From contig NC_135241.1 in assembly GCF_947623445.1 (NCBI RefSeq), positions 24,430,501 to 24,494,500 of the forward strand: a stretch of DNA of 64,000 nt, written 5' to 3'. A program made the position numbers and the translations under genes. A model generated the notes under the pieces. It did no database searches and had not been told where the DNA came from. It worked only from the letters and a program-made list of their open reading frames with translations. This DNA is from Clavelina lepadiformis. Lineage: Eukaryota > Chordata > Ascidiacea > Aplousobranchia > Clavelinidae. Below, piece by piece: positions 54,801 to 64,000 of this stretch; the stretch's first letter is position 1; each line of letters begins with the position of its first letter.

Positions 54801-57800
54801 AGCTGCATTGAAGCTTCCAAATTGATCATTTGTGCTGCAGATATAATCTCCAGAGTCATCACGTGTTAAAGAGGAAAATAACTTTGAAGACTGAGATATC
54901 ATTGAGTTGTTTGGTAGTTTTATGAGGTATGTGGTGTTCAGTTCATTTTCATATGAAACACTGCAAGAGATCATGATGCTTTCTCCAAGATAAGTAGTTG
55001 AGTTGATGCTGCCGTCATTTGTAACATTGCTGCCAGTGACATTGAACTGAACTTGTCCTGGAAAAACATTAACAAATTTTCATGCGATTCAACAATTCAA
55101 ATTTTTGTGTTCAAAAATTAACTCACTCTCAGCAGGAACCACATTAACAGTTTGCTCTGCACTTGTGACATTGCCAACTATGTTTTCAGCAGCACAAGTG
55201 ACATTGCTTGATGCATTAAGATCAACAGTGATAAGACAACCACCATCTGAGGTGAGTGTCTGGCATCTTGAATCTGAGCACAGTTGCCAGCTACAAGTTG
55301 CTGGTGGGTTTGCATCACTTGGAGTGCAATTCATTGTGAGTTGTCGATCTGATCTTAGCAGGTAGTTGCTTTCTGATGCTTCAATCACAAACTGAGATGT
55401 TTCTATCTTGTTTATCACTGATGATGAGATATCTGTTCAAAATAGATATGCCATAGAGATAGAAGAAGTTGCAAAAAAACTCTACATATGAAACTTTGTC
55501 ACATCAAAGTTGGTTCATTACTTGCTAACAACTTCAATTTACAATTTATTTGACTAACAATTACGATTAATTAATTACAATTCAATTTAGGAAATCCCGA
55601 AGCTTCCCCAAGGATTTTTTTCTAAAATGCGTTTGACGAAATAAATACCGACACAAAAACGAACAAATTTTGCAACAAAATGTCCAAGGTGTGTAAACTC
55701 AAATTTAATTTAAAATTTAATTTAAAATTAGTTAAAACACTTACAAAATACATCCAGTGTATATTCTGATGATCTTGCACTTGCAGGATAGAGATCAGTA
55801 TAAGGTGTAATAGCCTGACAAGAGACTATTTTATTGTTATCACTTCTTTGTATAGGAGACAATATGAATGGTAATCCCTTTGAAAGTAAACACAAATATG
55901 CAAAACTGCATTGATGCCAAAGTGTTTCAAAAAAAAAAGAAATTTATTTTAATAAAAGAACGTATTAAACAGCAGTTATGTTTCTCTCAACTTTAAACCT
56001 TGATAGCAATGTCTAAGCTCTAGCTTCAAACCTAGATAGACTTAAGCTCCAGACCCATCGCAATTACATATGCACAGCTTAGCCAAAGCTGGAAGTGTAA
56101 ATATTGAGTGGAAACAGATAGTTACCAATAAACAAACATTTAATAACATGAAATAACCTGAGTCCTGGTGAAGTTATCCTCCCAACAAAAATTTGTTAAC
56201 TGTCTCCAGCTGTGAAGTTTTAACTTACCTGTGTCCTAGTGTAGCTATTTCTTCCAATATAGAATCGAGAAGTATCTCCAGCAGGAATGACATCATCGTA
56301 ATTACAAGTCAGAGTCAAATCATTTCCTTCAACCACAGTCAGTTTATTGCCATCAATTGAACTGCTTGCGAGGGTTACATTGGTTGCTGTGTGAAATGTA
56401 GTGTTAATTAAAGCAACATAGATTCAGAAAAGCAAAAACACAAGCAAAGTATGTTGAATAGTTCAGGTAAACACATTTGTCATTCAGGTAAACACCAGCT
56501 TGACCTAACTCAACTGAAACTAAAAAACCGTAAATTTAATGCGCATGAATTCGACTGAAGTTCACCTTACCAACTACCGACTTACATAACTAAATCATGG
56601 AGTTGAAACTAGCTAATTACCAAATAGCATATATACATACATTGCTGCAATTAATCTATATGTTACGCACAGTAACTTTGTAGCTCACAGAAAACAACAA
56701 AAATTGCAAATTGTACTAAAATAAAAATTTGGCCACACTTTGTGGCCAAGGATTTTCCATTATTATCAGTTAGCAGTTGCAAACCTGTCCAACATTGCAG
56801 ATTATCCTGACCAATCCATTCTGCTGATGCCAGACAAGTAGTGTCACTAGATGTCAGCATTGTGCCATTTGAATAAAACAAGTCTCCTCCGTTAGAACAA
56901 GCAAACTTTCCTGGTGAGTTGAATATTCTGGAAGTTGCATTCACAATAACATCATATGGAAGTGAGGAGCTGCATTCTGTGTTGTGTGCAGAACAGAACA
57001 TGTGTGAGGTGCCAGGTCTATTGATCCTACTCGCAATCAACCAGAAACAAATTTACAATTATTTATTGTTGAATGTTTTCTTATTCGTTCTAGCCTCTTT
57101 AAAAATTGGTTACAACAGAAGAATTTTAAGGAAAATATTGATAAAGGCCAGCTAACGACATCTCAATAAATAATAAAAACAGCTTCGAAAGCAAATAGAT
57201 TAACAAGTTTTGAAAAGTATTCAAGAAAAAATGCCCGCACTAAGTATCACAAGTTTGCTAAGTCACAGCACATTCTCTGTTGCAAGCTCTCTCTTGGTTC
57301 AAGGTGGAATTTGGCACAGTGCATGAACTATGAGTTTAACATTCTTTATACAATGTAAATAACCCATTTTGTACATCTCATTTGGCAACAAAAGCAAAAT
57401 TTAGCTATGGTTAGGGGTGTTATTATTTAAAATACTCATTTGTATTTAATTCTGTTTAATGAAATGTTCCTTTATAATTCAACAAATCTTCACGTGGTTA
57501 ATGGTTTATTTCACAAATCGAGCTTGTCAGACACAATATATCTTAAGGAAATAATGTATACGCCAATAACTAGATCAAGAACAAAAAAATTCTTAAGAAA
57601 AAAATAATGAAGCCATTTATGAATCCCTCAGACCTTTACAGAATCCTCAGATAGATAGTTACAATAATTAACCAATGAAGTAAACTCATGCATTTATAAT
57701 TAATCGACAATAACTCTATTTCAATAACAAAAGGTGCTCAGCTGGTGAATAAATTCTCGTATGAACCAACTTTTAGCAAACCCATGTGGGTCTGCTTCGT

Positions 57801-58725
57801 CAGGGCAGATTACAATAAGAGAATCTCTGCCCTGACGAAGCTCCCACAGACCCACATGGGTTTGCTAAAAGTTGGTTCATACGAGAATTTATCCACCAGC
57901 TAAGCACCTTTTATTATTGAAATTATGATAACTCTATTTGTTAGTTCCTAGTAAATAACCAACACGTTTCACAGATTTTTGCATGAATAAACAAATATGC
58001 TGTTTCATTTTGTTTCTTTACAGTAAACCCATGAATGCCATCTAAATATAAATACATTTATGTGAGTAAATTAATGATACATGCAAATGTTTATACTAAT
58101 GATACATGCTTACCTTGCACTGTTCTATTGATAGGACCTGGTGTGTTGGTAGCAACAATGCATCTAACTTCGATATTTATATCCCTAGCAACAAGTGGTT
58201 GAGTGATTGTCAGTGTTGTTATTGTGTGATTTGTTCCATCAATTGTTTGTTCAGTGCAAGTGATGCTGTCATATGTGCCTGGTGATGAAACAACACATCC
58301 ACCAAATATTCCTGAATAAAACTGAGCACCACTTCCACTGTCCAGCTCTCCTCCATAGAACCAAAAACATGCATCAGTATTTGATGTTGGTGTTGGAAAC
58401 TGAGCAGTTACGATAAGATTGTTGAAACCGGTTGCCAGTGGATTATACGGAGGATCAGTGCTGATTGTTGCTGATACGTCTGCAAAAAAATAGAATTAAA
58501 ATATAATTTTAAGGTTAGAATTAAAATTAGAATAGAATTAAAATTGATTTACAAAATTGAAATTTTTTGATTTCCAAACATGGCTTTAGACAAACTTCAT
58601 TTATGACTTAATTTTAGCTGCAGGTTACTTAAGTTTCCCAACAAGAGTTGTGCTATCTCTTGTATTAATAATGATATAATACCTGTTATTGTCATTAGAA
58701 CTCCTAACAAAAAACCAATGCTCAT
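50670..58725 (-). CDS. Receptor R4: complete Ig/CCP membrane receptor
   Basis: Exons in transcript order: 58725-58683 (signal peptide MSIGFLLGVLMTITG), 58479-58114 (D1), 56976-56785 (CCP), 56386-56229 and 55877-55745 (split Ig), 55432-55127 and 55057-54782 (Ig pair), 54564-54433, 54259-54180, 54051-53814 (membrane-proximal and helix), tail 51874-51831, 51753-51705, 51154-51108, 51031-50998, 50839-50670. Joined: 756 codons, no internal stop, all canonical splice sites. It is the clearest full-length member and has the most intact tail. A piggyBac remnant lies in the intron between helix and tail, and a hairpin element in the intron between D1 and CCP. Predicted surface receptor with phosphotyrosine signalling; ligand unknown. 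Confidence 0.92.
52007..53328 (-). mobile_element. piggyBac element remnant
   Basis: Flanked by TTAA (52003-52006 and 53329-53332). Terminal inverted repeats are CACTAGAAGGACGG. Subterminal copies of CCTAGAAGGACGG and the palindrome GCGTCAATTGACGC lie inside both ends. It carries a partial piggyBac transposase. Intact ends and TTAA duplications suggest a fairly recent insertion into the R4 intron between helix and tail. Confidence 0.95.
52165..52650 (-). pseudogene. piggyBac transposase, partial
   Basis: An open frame from just after a TAA near 52650 encodes LWNSFISNCQKAFIPQWKIT, then VDEQLLPCKARCKFIQYMAN, FWLAVDVENKYL, GYNVTCDNFFTSLDLALRLA and SLVGTMRQNRREVP. These are central DDE-domain blocks of piggyBac transposases (DDE_Tnp_1_7 family). 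The N-terminal third and the C-terminal part are missing, so it cannot be functional. Confidence 0.88.
53404..53530. repeat. AT-rich low-complexity run
   Basis: TATATT/TTTATAT-type sequence in the R4 intron next to the piggyBac remnant. The plus-strand frame here is spurious. Confidence 0.8.
53814..55432 (-). CDS. R4 Ig pair, membrane-proximal segment and helix
   Basis: Exon 55432-55127: LTMNCTPSDANPPATCSW, NVTCAAEN. Exon 55057-54782: IMISCSVSYENELNTTY, DSGDYICSTNDQFG. Exon 54564-54433: DDCNGWYVGQSGTSCSVVF. Exon 54259-54180: GDEQTFEFQKNE. Exon 54051-53814: SSDNGTYTLTVQSS, ADEPPPTPG linker, helix GAIIGISCGVAIIFISVAAY, then RWRRGTK. Read-through of the donor at 53813 reaches a TAA at 53788, a possible tail-less form. 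Confidence 0.88.
56785..56976 (-). CDS. R4 CCP/sushi domain exon
   Basis: 192-nt exon: SSLPYDVIVNATSRIFNSPG, FACSNGGDL, SSDTTCLASAEW, LQCW. One CCP module. Confidence 0.92.
57719..57922. mobile_element. Near-perfect hairpin (foldback) element
   Basis: Two arms of about 90 bp are almost exact reverse complements: TTTCAATAACAAAAGGTGCT to TCGTCAGGGCAGA on the left, and TCTGCCCTGACGA to AGCACCTTTTATTATTGAAA on the right. A spacer of about 16 bp separates them. The right arm has six extra bases near 57841. A 12-bp direct repeat ATAACTCTATTT flanks it (57710-57721 and 57928-57939). It lies in the R4 intron between D1 and CCP. Confidence 0.88.
58114..58479 (-). CDS. R4 D1: cysteine-containing N-terminal Ig-like domain
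   Basis: One 366-nt exon, close to R3's. Motifs: ISTDPPYNPLATGFNNLIVT, SNTDACFWFYGGELDSG, GTYDSITCTEQT, NIEVRCIVATNTPG. Differences from R3 cluster in the middle (after GGELDSG and around FGGCVVSS), as expected for an exposed variable face. Confidence 0.82.
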
Positions 58726-59548
58726 CTTAATTATTTTACTTAAATATAGATTTGCTAAAAAAATTAATTAGTAAATATAGTTTGACATCAACTTAAAATG
58801 CTGATATGTCAGTTGAATATTTTCATGAACTTACAACTTTAATGCTTTCAACTGGATATTTTGTCATGCAACATTTTAAAACAACAACATTATAAACTGA
58901 CTCGGCATTGCTGCCTCGCTTCTATAGAACTGTGCCTGGATGAAACATGTATTGACTAGCTTCCTTCTGCAATAAAACTTTATAGTAACAATTGGTTTTA
59001 GAGTAGTAAACATACTTTCAAGTGTTTTATACCTATTAATCAATCTTATGCAAGACCTATCTTCTTCTTAAACAATTTTCTGCTTGGCATAAAGTAAAAG
59101 CCATCTTGCGCTACTCAACTACTTCCTCATTTAGCTGAGTCAGAAACAAGTAAATCATCACACACTCTCCAGCCATGACGTTTGTTCTATGTTTAGTCAT
59201 TCATGTGGGTTTTGATTGCTCTCAGTGACCAGTTAACCAACTGGTTAACTTCCTTCTACACTAAGTATCAATTACAACGTATCAGTGGAAAACGTTTAGG
59301 TTTATTTTTGTTTTGTTTGTTGTCAATGGATTCATTGTCATCATAATAAAAAAGCAACAATTAATGCAATTGTGGATGAACACCACACGACAAGAATATT
59401 TCTTCTTGAGGAAATAAATCGAACACATGATATTACTGTTGTGCTTAAGTTATATTAGCATTTGGGGAAACAAATTTGTCTCACACACATGTAAAGTGCA
59501 CAATGTAATTTAAAATTTTTGTTATGATTGAGAGTTCATATTCAAAGT
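58726..59548. other. Spacer between INTS7 and R4
   Basis: About 820 bp between the INTS7 stop and the R4 start codon. It must hold the INTS7 3' end and the R4 promoter. No clear TATA box or other site was recognised. Confidence 0.45.
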
Positions 59549-62500
59549 TTAATGGCGATTATGATTTGATCTGTTCGTCTGTTGTTGTAAACGAGTCACA
59601 TCGTCATAACTTTTCACGAGAATAACTTCCTGGGGTCCGGTCTTCCACCAACTTCCATCACTGTCTTTGACACTTGTGTCTATGTTTATGTTGTAAATAC
59701 CTAGAAGAAAAAAACAAATGCAAAATGATCACGAATAAAATTATACTTTTCTGATCCTTCTCACCACGAAGAAACAAGCAATAACAAAGTAGTAGGAGAA
59801 AAAAATTGGAGTGACGACTCACCTGGCACTGGGAAGCTGACTAGAAATTGAGAACTGAAATAATCATTGTGAGGTTCAACAATCTGCTCCAAATCACAAT
59901 CATTTTCCACTTCCTGTTTTATTTTGCAAATAAAGAAAATTGTGAAAGTGATCACTTGTGTTTGAGATAAAAAAGAATTATTACTTCAAAATCAAAAATA
60001 TAATAAATTGAGCATTTGGTATATTGACCATAGTTTTATAAAAAGTTCCAAGCCATTTAGACAAACCTTTGTATTTTGCATCTTTGATTGCCCCTGTTTG
60101 GTTTTCTTCATCTGAAGCTTGATCTTTGCAACGTTTCGAAACTTTTCTTTTACTGAAGTTTCTGCGTCCTGGTATGATGAGGCAGCAGCGCCATCTTGTG
60201 ATTGTGTATTTTCGTGTTGAATAACCCCCTCGACTTTCAATGCAAGTTGCTGGTTTATTTCGACAGAGACAGGCTCGTTTGATGCATGTTGGTTGGGAGA
60301 TATCGCCAACTATAAAGTGAAAAGTTTTCTAAATATGAATGCTCGAAAGGACGCCACACAACGTGAGCTCATTTTGAGTTTCGAGAAAACCTCTAACTTC
60401 TATTTGCAAAGGTTGACGCTGATTTTCCACCTTGGTGTGTTACCTTTATATTTGTCGTTTGCAGACTCTGATAGAAATATCTCGGGTAGGAATGTGGAAC
60501 TGACAGTAATATGGAGGAACACTGCATCAAGCAATCTGCTTGCTGGAAACAAATTGAAACAATTTCAATCGATTTTAAAGCTTTTTATAGAATCTTTAAA
60601 TTTCCTTGCACATTGATCATAATAATAGCAGAAAGTTGTACGTAATTCACTTAAATATTAACTCACGACATGCGATATAGGTTGGGCTGGATTGTCTGTT
60701 CGTAAAACATCTTGCAATTTTAGTAGGACACTTGCAAAAGCTTTTCTGACAGCCTAAAAAAATAATAAAATAAGTAATAAAAAAATATCAATTCAGAATT
60801 GACCAAGATTGTTGAAACGATTGAAAGTTGCTTAACACCAGTGCATGTGTGTGTGAGTGTGAGTGTGAGTGAGAGAGAGAGAGAGAGAGAAAGGATACAA
60901 ACAGAGAAAAAGTTCATCCTACCTTTGTATAATGGTCATCATCATCACTTTGGGGAAGATTTTCTAAACCACCATTTTGTAAAACCACATTCCGCTGCCC
61001 AACGCTAAACAAGCAAAGTAATGTTTGATGTTTTCTAAATATGAACTAGAAGCACTAAAACAAAAATTATTCAAAATTAATTGTCCTTTAACTGCATATC
61101 TTCCTACGTAAGTTTGCAAAAACTCTTCTTAAAGTTTCAATTCAATTTCATTGACAAATTATGAGTTAAAAGCATCAAAACATATTAAATAGTCGAATAA
61201 ATGTTTGAAAAGTCACCTTAGCCTAATATCATGAGAACAAAAATACCAACTCTAATACAATAGTCTGTAATTTTCTTATCAGTAGCCAAATGCAGTTTGT
61301 AATATGACATTCAATGCTTGTAACTATGCGTGAGATGGCACAAGCTCTTTACACAAAAGACAGCAAAGCAAATTTAAAATCTGTCAGAGTTTTAACATAT
61401 GTGGGTAATTTGAAAGTTTAGGCATTGATATAAATACTGAGTATAGGGAAAACATGTCAACTATTTTAACCCAAGCTACATTTGTCGTTGCACAGCTCGG
61501 AATGTTACAGTGTTGGTGATAAAGACCCATATAAATGTGTTAAATTACTGTTTGCAAGCGATAAAGAACAGTAATCATGTTAACAACTGCATTGGATTCA
61601 ACGATTCAATTCAAATACTTCAACAGGAAGTTATTCTACTACAATGGTTCCCAACACTTTTCAGCAAATACAATTCCATGGCTCCATAAATCGTGTGCTA
61701 ATTTTTCTTTTCGGAATTCTTAATAGCAAGCTGGGCATCGGTGGTTTGAAAAGGTTAACTTCGCAGCTTTTATAATAAAAATTTTTGTGACTGTAAGATT
61801 ACGCTGCTTAACCCTTTGTTTTTGTCCGAAATCTCGTGGCACCCCGGTTAGCAAACACTGCTTTATTTTACTAAACATCTGATCGTAAAACACATAAAAT
61901 ACCTTCTTGACAAAACCAAAACATCAATTGCTTGGGCCATAACAGAGCAGGATTGTTGCAATCTACAAAAAACAAAATCGTAAAATATCAACACTTTAAA
62001 CTTTGGCATGTACAATTCAATAGACATCTTACATGTTAATATTGATGAGCGTTCGTGGATCCGAGTCAAAAGAGGTCATGTGAAGTTCACTGTAGCCAGT
62101 GGCAACAGAAAGAAACCAATCAGCACACGCCTTCATCTAAAGCAAGTCATGCATGAGTGAACACCAGACAACAATCGTCACATAATAAACCAACTGTAAA
62201 CTATAGACGATAAAACAAACAGGCAGATAGACGACAAACAAGCATTTTCCATAATAACTTTCAATGAAATAATCTGTATATTAAGGATTTAAAGGTATTT
62301 GTGACTCAAGAAATAAATACCTGCGTCAGCAAAATGCTGCTGGATGTAGAAGGCGAATCGCTTGACGAGCTCTCCAGGTTAACTGTGACCGACGAGATAG
62401 CAGGAGGAGGACACGTGCGTACAAGTGAGCAAGCGTGCACAAGCTGAGAATGAGCCTGAAGCATTTCACAACGCAGCCTGGCGTACGTACATTGAAAGTG

Positions 62501-64000
62501 AAGTGTATGGTTTGGTGTCACTGCTGCCTGCAAAGGAAAATGTTATTTTTTATCGCATTATTTTTCTGTAATATTTCTTTTATATTTCTCCCTGAAGACA
62601 GGAAAAAAGAAAACGTTATGTTTTAAAGTTATTCTTTATGGTACTAAAACAATTTCAACTCTAAAACTAAACTGAACTATTTAAGATAATAATCAACTAA
62701 ACCAGGCCTGGCCAACCCGCGGCTCTTTGCCCGGTATTATGCGACTCTTTCGTTCATATTGAACCTCCGAAAGAGAGCACATTTTAGGCAGACAAATGAT
62801 ACAGAAAAGTAATCTCTACTGGCTAATGTTGAATTGATATTTGCTAAAAAATGACTGATTACATCAGACTTCGACCCAGAATAAAGATGATGAAACTGAA
62901 ACAATATCTGATGCAGTATTATGACGTAATAAGAAAAAGTGTCATAAGTCATAATGTTTATGATGTGGCCCTTCGCGGTTAACACAGTAAGAAGTGAGGT
63001 TCTTAGTCTCTGACTGGTTGGCCACCCCTGAACTAAACCATCAACAGGTATAAAAAGGTAAGAACTTACTGTCAACGATGTCATTGCTTGATGGTAATGC
63101 TGGATGACTTTTGACAGCTGTGTGCAGTTCTCTGCTTTACCTGTGGTCTTGGAACCAGAATAATGTGCACAGATCGTCGATTCTGCCAATGACAAACTTG
63201 CCAGAGCTTCAAGCCAGAAGTAATGATGCTCAGATGCGACGGAATTGAATATGTGTGAAAATAACTGGTGAGCAGTCCCGTGTTGACCCTAAACACAAAG
63301 GAATCTCTCAATAAACCTTTTAGGTTTTACGTACCTAGCAGTACGTCCCTGCAGTTTTACGTACCTAGCAGTTGCAATAAGCGCCACAAAATCATGTAAA
63401 ACCATTTTATTAAATAAAAGTTATGTTAAATATGTTTCAAACAACAAATATTCCTTCTTACAATCAATTCACCACAATCAATCAAAACAGTTGAGTGACG
63501 CATTTAAACATTTAAATGGTTGATAAATGCACATCACCGACACTTCTAATTAACTTTCAACTCACCATTCTAGAAGCTTGTCTTGCTATTCTATAGACTG
63601 TCCAGTGGTTGAGGCAAGATAATTGGACGAGATCAACCAATTGGTTCTGCTGAGATGATTGTCCTCTCTCTTGATTGGATAGAAACAAAAGAACACACAA
63701 AAGTGTCTGAAAAAAAGGTTGATTTTAAGCGATTCTACAGTATTCGCTGTGCAATATACACAGAAAAAGGGCACAAAATACATTGGTTAAAACTGTGTGT
63801 ATTATAACAGGGTATTTCATGCATGGTGGCTGTCGTACCACAACAAAATGTTTTCAGCAATATCACACAACAGGAGTTGATAGAAAACATTTCCACAATT
63901 TGATAAAAACATTTTTCATGTCTCTCACCGCAACAGCTTGCTGAGTTTCTGCCTCACTTCCGACTAACTCCCGCTTAAGAAGAGATTTTATCAACGAAAG
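59549..64000 (-). CDS. INTS7: Integrator complex subunit 7, C-terminal half, 5' end beyond right edge
   Basis: INTS7 is a nuclear subunit of the Integrator complex, which binds RNA polymerase II and processes snRNAs and other transcripts. Exons in transcript order: 64000-63929 (cut by the edge), 63706-63566, 63288-63070, 62527-62321, 62136-62033, 61962-61903, 61004-60923, 60753-60667, 60309-60067, 59913-59823, 59700-59549 (stop TAA). Recognised by order and motifs shared with vertebrate INTS7: SEHHYFWLEAL, LRCEMLQAHSQL with CPPPAI, LQQQSC-type start of the 60-nt exon, NQQLALKVEGVIQH, VEPHNDYFSSQFL, and KDSDGSWWKTGPQ near the end. It ends RLQQQTNRSNHNRH, a shorter glutamine-rich end than in vertebrates. 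It marks the border of the receptor array. Confidence 0.93.
60839..60891. repeat. TG/AG microsatellite in an INTS7 intron
   Basis: A TG-rich run passes through GTGTGAGTGTGAG units into a pure AG run. Confidence 0.95.
62703..63030. mobile_element. hAT-type MITE in an INTS7 intron
   Basis: Ends CAGGCCTGGCCAACC and GGTTGGCCACCCCTG are imperfect inverted repeats of the hAT-Charlie style. Both sides carry the 8-bp duplication AACTAAAC (62695-62702 and 63031-63038). It is 328 bp with no intact transposase; a minus-strand frame through it is partly shared with the INTS7 exon at 63070. Confidence 0.93.

Noticed and set aside
210-58725. Cnidarian Alr-type allorecognition locus
   Set aside because: Ig domains and tyrosine tails are similar in style, but the CCP exon and the deuterostome-like 5.8S argue for a tunicate; shared style alone is not homology.
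60293-60616. 107-codon plus-strand frame
   Set aside because: Antisense to INTS7 exon and intron; overlaps 60067-60309 and has no domain.
1-64000. CRISPR arrays, operons, bacterial promoters or tRNA genes
   Set aside because: The sequence is eukaryotic with spliced genes; tandem repeats seen are transposon ends or microsatellites, and no intact tRNA was found.

Overview
The window is AT-rich animal DNA with short GT-AG introns (mostly 100-900 bp). It is most likely from an ascidian tunicate. That call rests on three inferences: a family of Ig plus CCP receptors with tyrosine-rich tails, a deuterostome-like 5.8S sequence, and the small intron size. I cannot name the species. All host genes I can support lie on the minus strand.

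Host genes, left to right: receptor R1 (about 210-13167, running off the left edge), R2 (21457-29409), R3 (41958-47877), R4 (50670-58725), and the 3' half of the Integrator subunit gene INTS7 (59549-64000, running off the right edge). R1-R4 are paralogues in a tandem array. Their plan is signal peptide, N-terminal Ig-like domain (D1), one CCP/sushi domain, an Ig domain split over two exons, zero to two copies of a two-exon Ig pair, a membrane-proximal Ig-like segment, one membrane helix, and a tail of many tiny exons with YxxV/I/L motifs. Exon lengths and phases match between paralogues. Joining the assigned exons gives whole codon counts of 582 (R2), 642 (R3) and 756 (R4). The layout fits a lineage-specific family of recognition or immune receptors whose domains and signalling motifs vary by gain, loss and alternative use of exons. 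That role is inferred from architecture.

Mobile DNA fills the introns and spacers. There is a MULE (8380-10228) and a hAT MITE (10490-10782) inside R1. A 6.6-kb transposon with CCCAGATAGCACGT ends (14121-20705) carries a transposase-like gene and a DUF4806-like gene. Nested in it is a pogo/Tigger-type element (16072-17360) whose interior is a ribosomal DNA segment: 18S 3' end, ITS1, whole 5.8S, ITS2 and 28S 5' end. A 4-kb element with about 165-bp inverted ends lies at 31077-35102, a piggyBac remnant at 52007-53328 inside R4, a near-perfect hairpin element at 57719-57922 in R4, and a second hAT MITE at 62703-63030 in INTS7.

A roughly 3.1-kb segment is present twice (12145-14120 plus 20706-21777, and 35423-38631). 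It holds the spacer between two receptor genes, a conserved candidate first exon, and the last tail exons of the upstream receptor. The second copy is the empty site for the 6.6-kb transposon and ends in two orphan tail exons, so a receptor gene was lost there.
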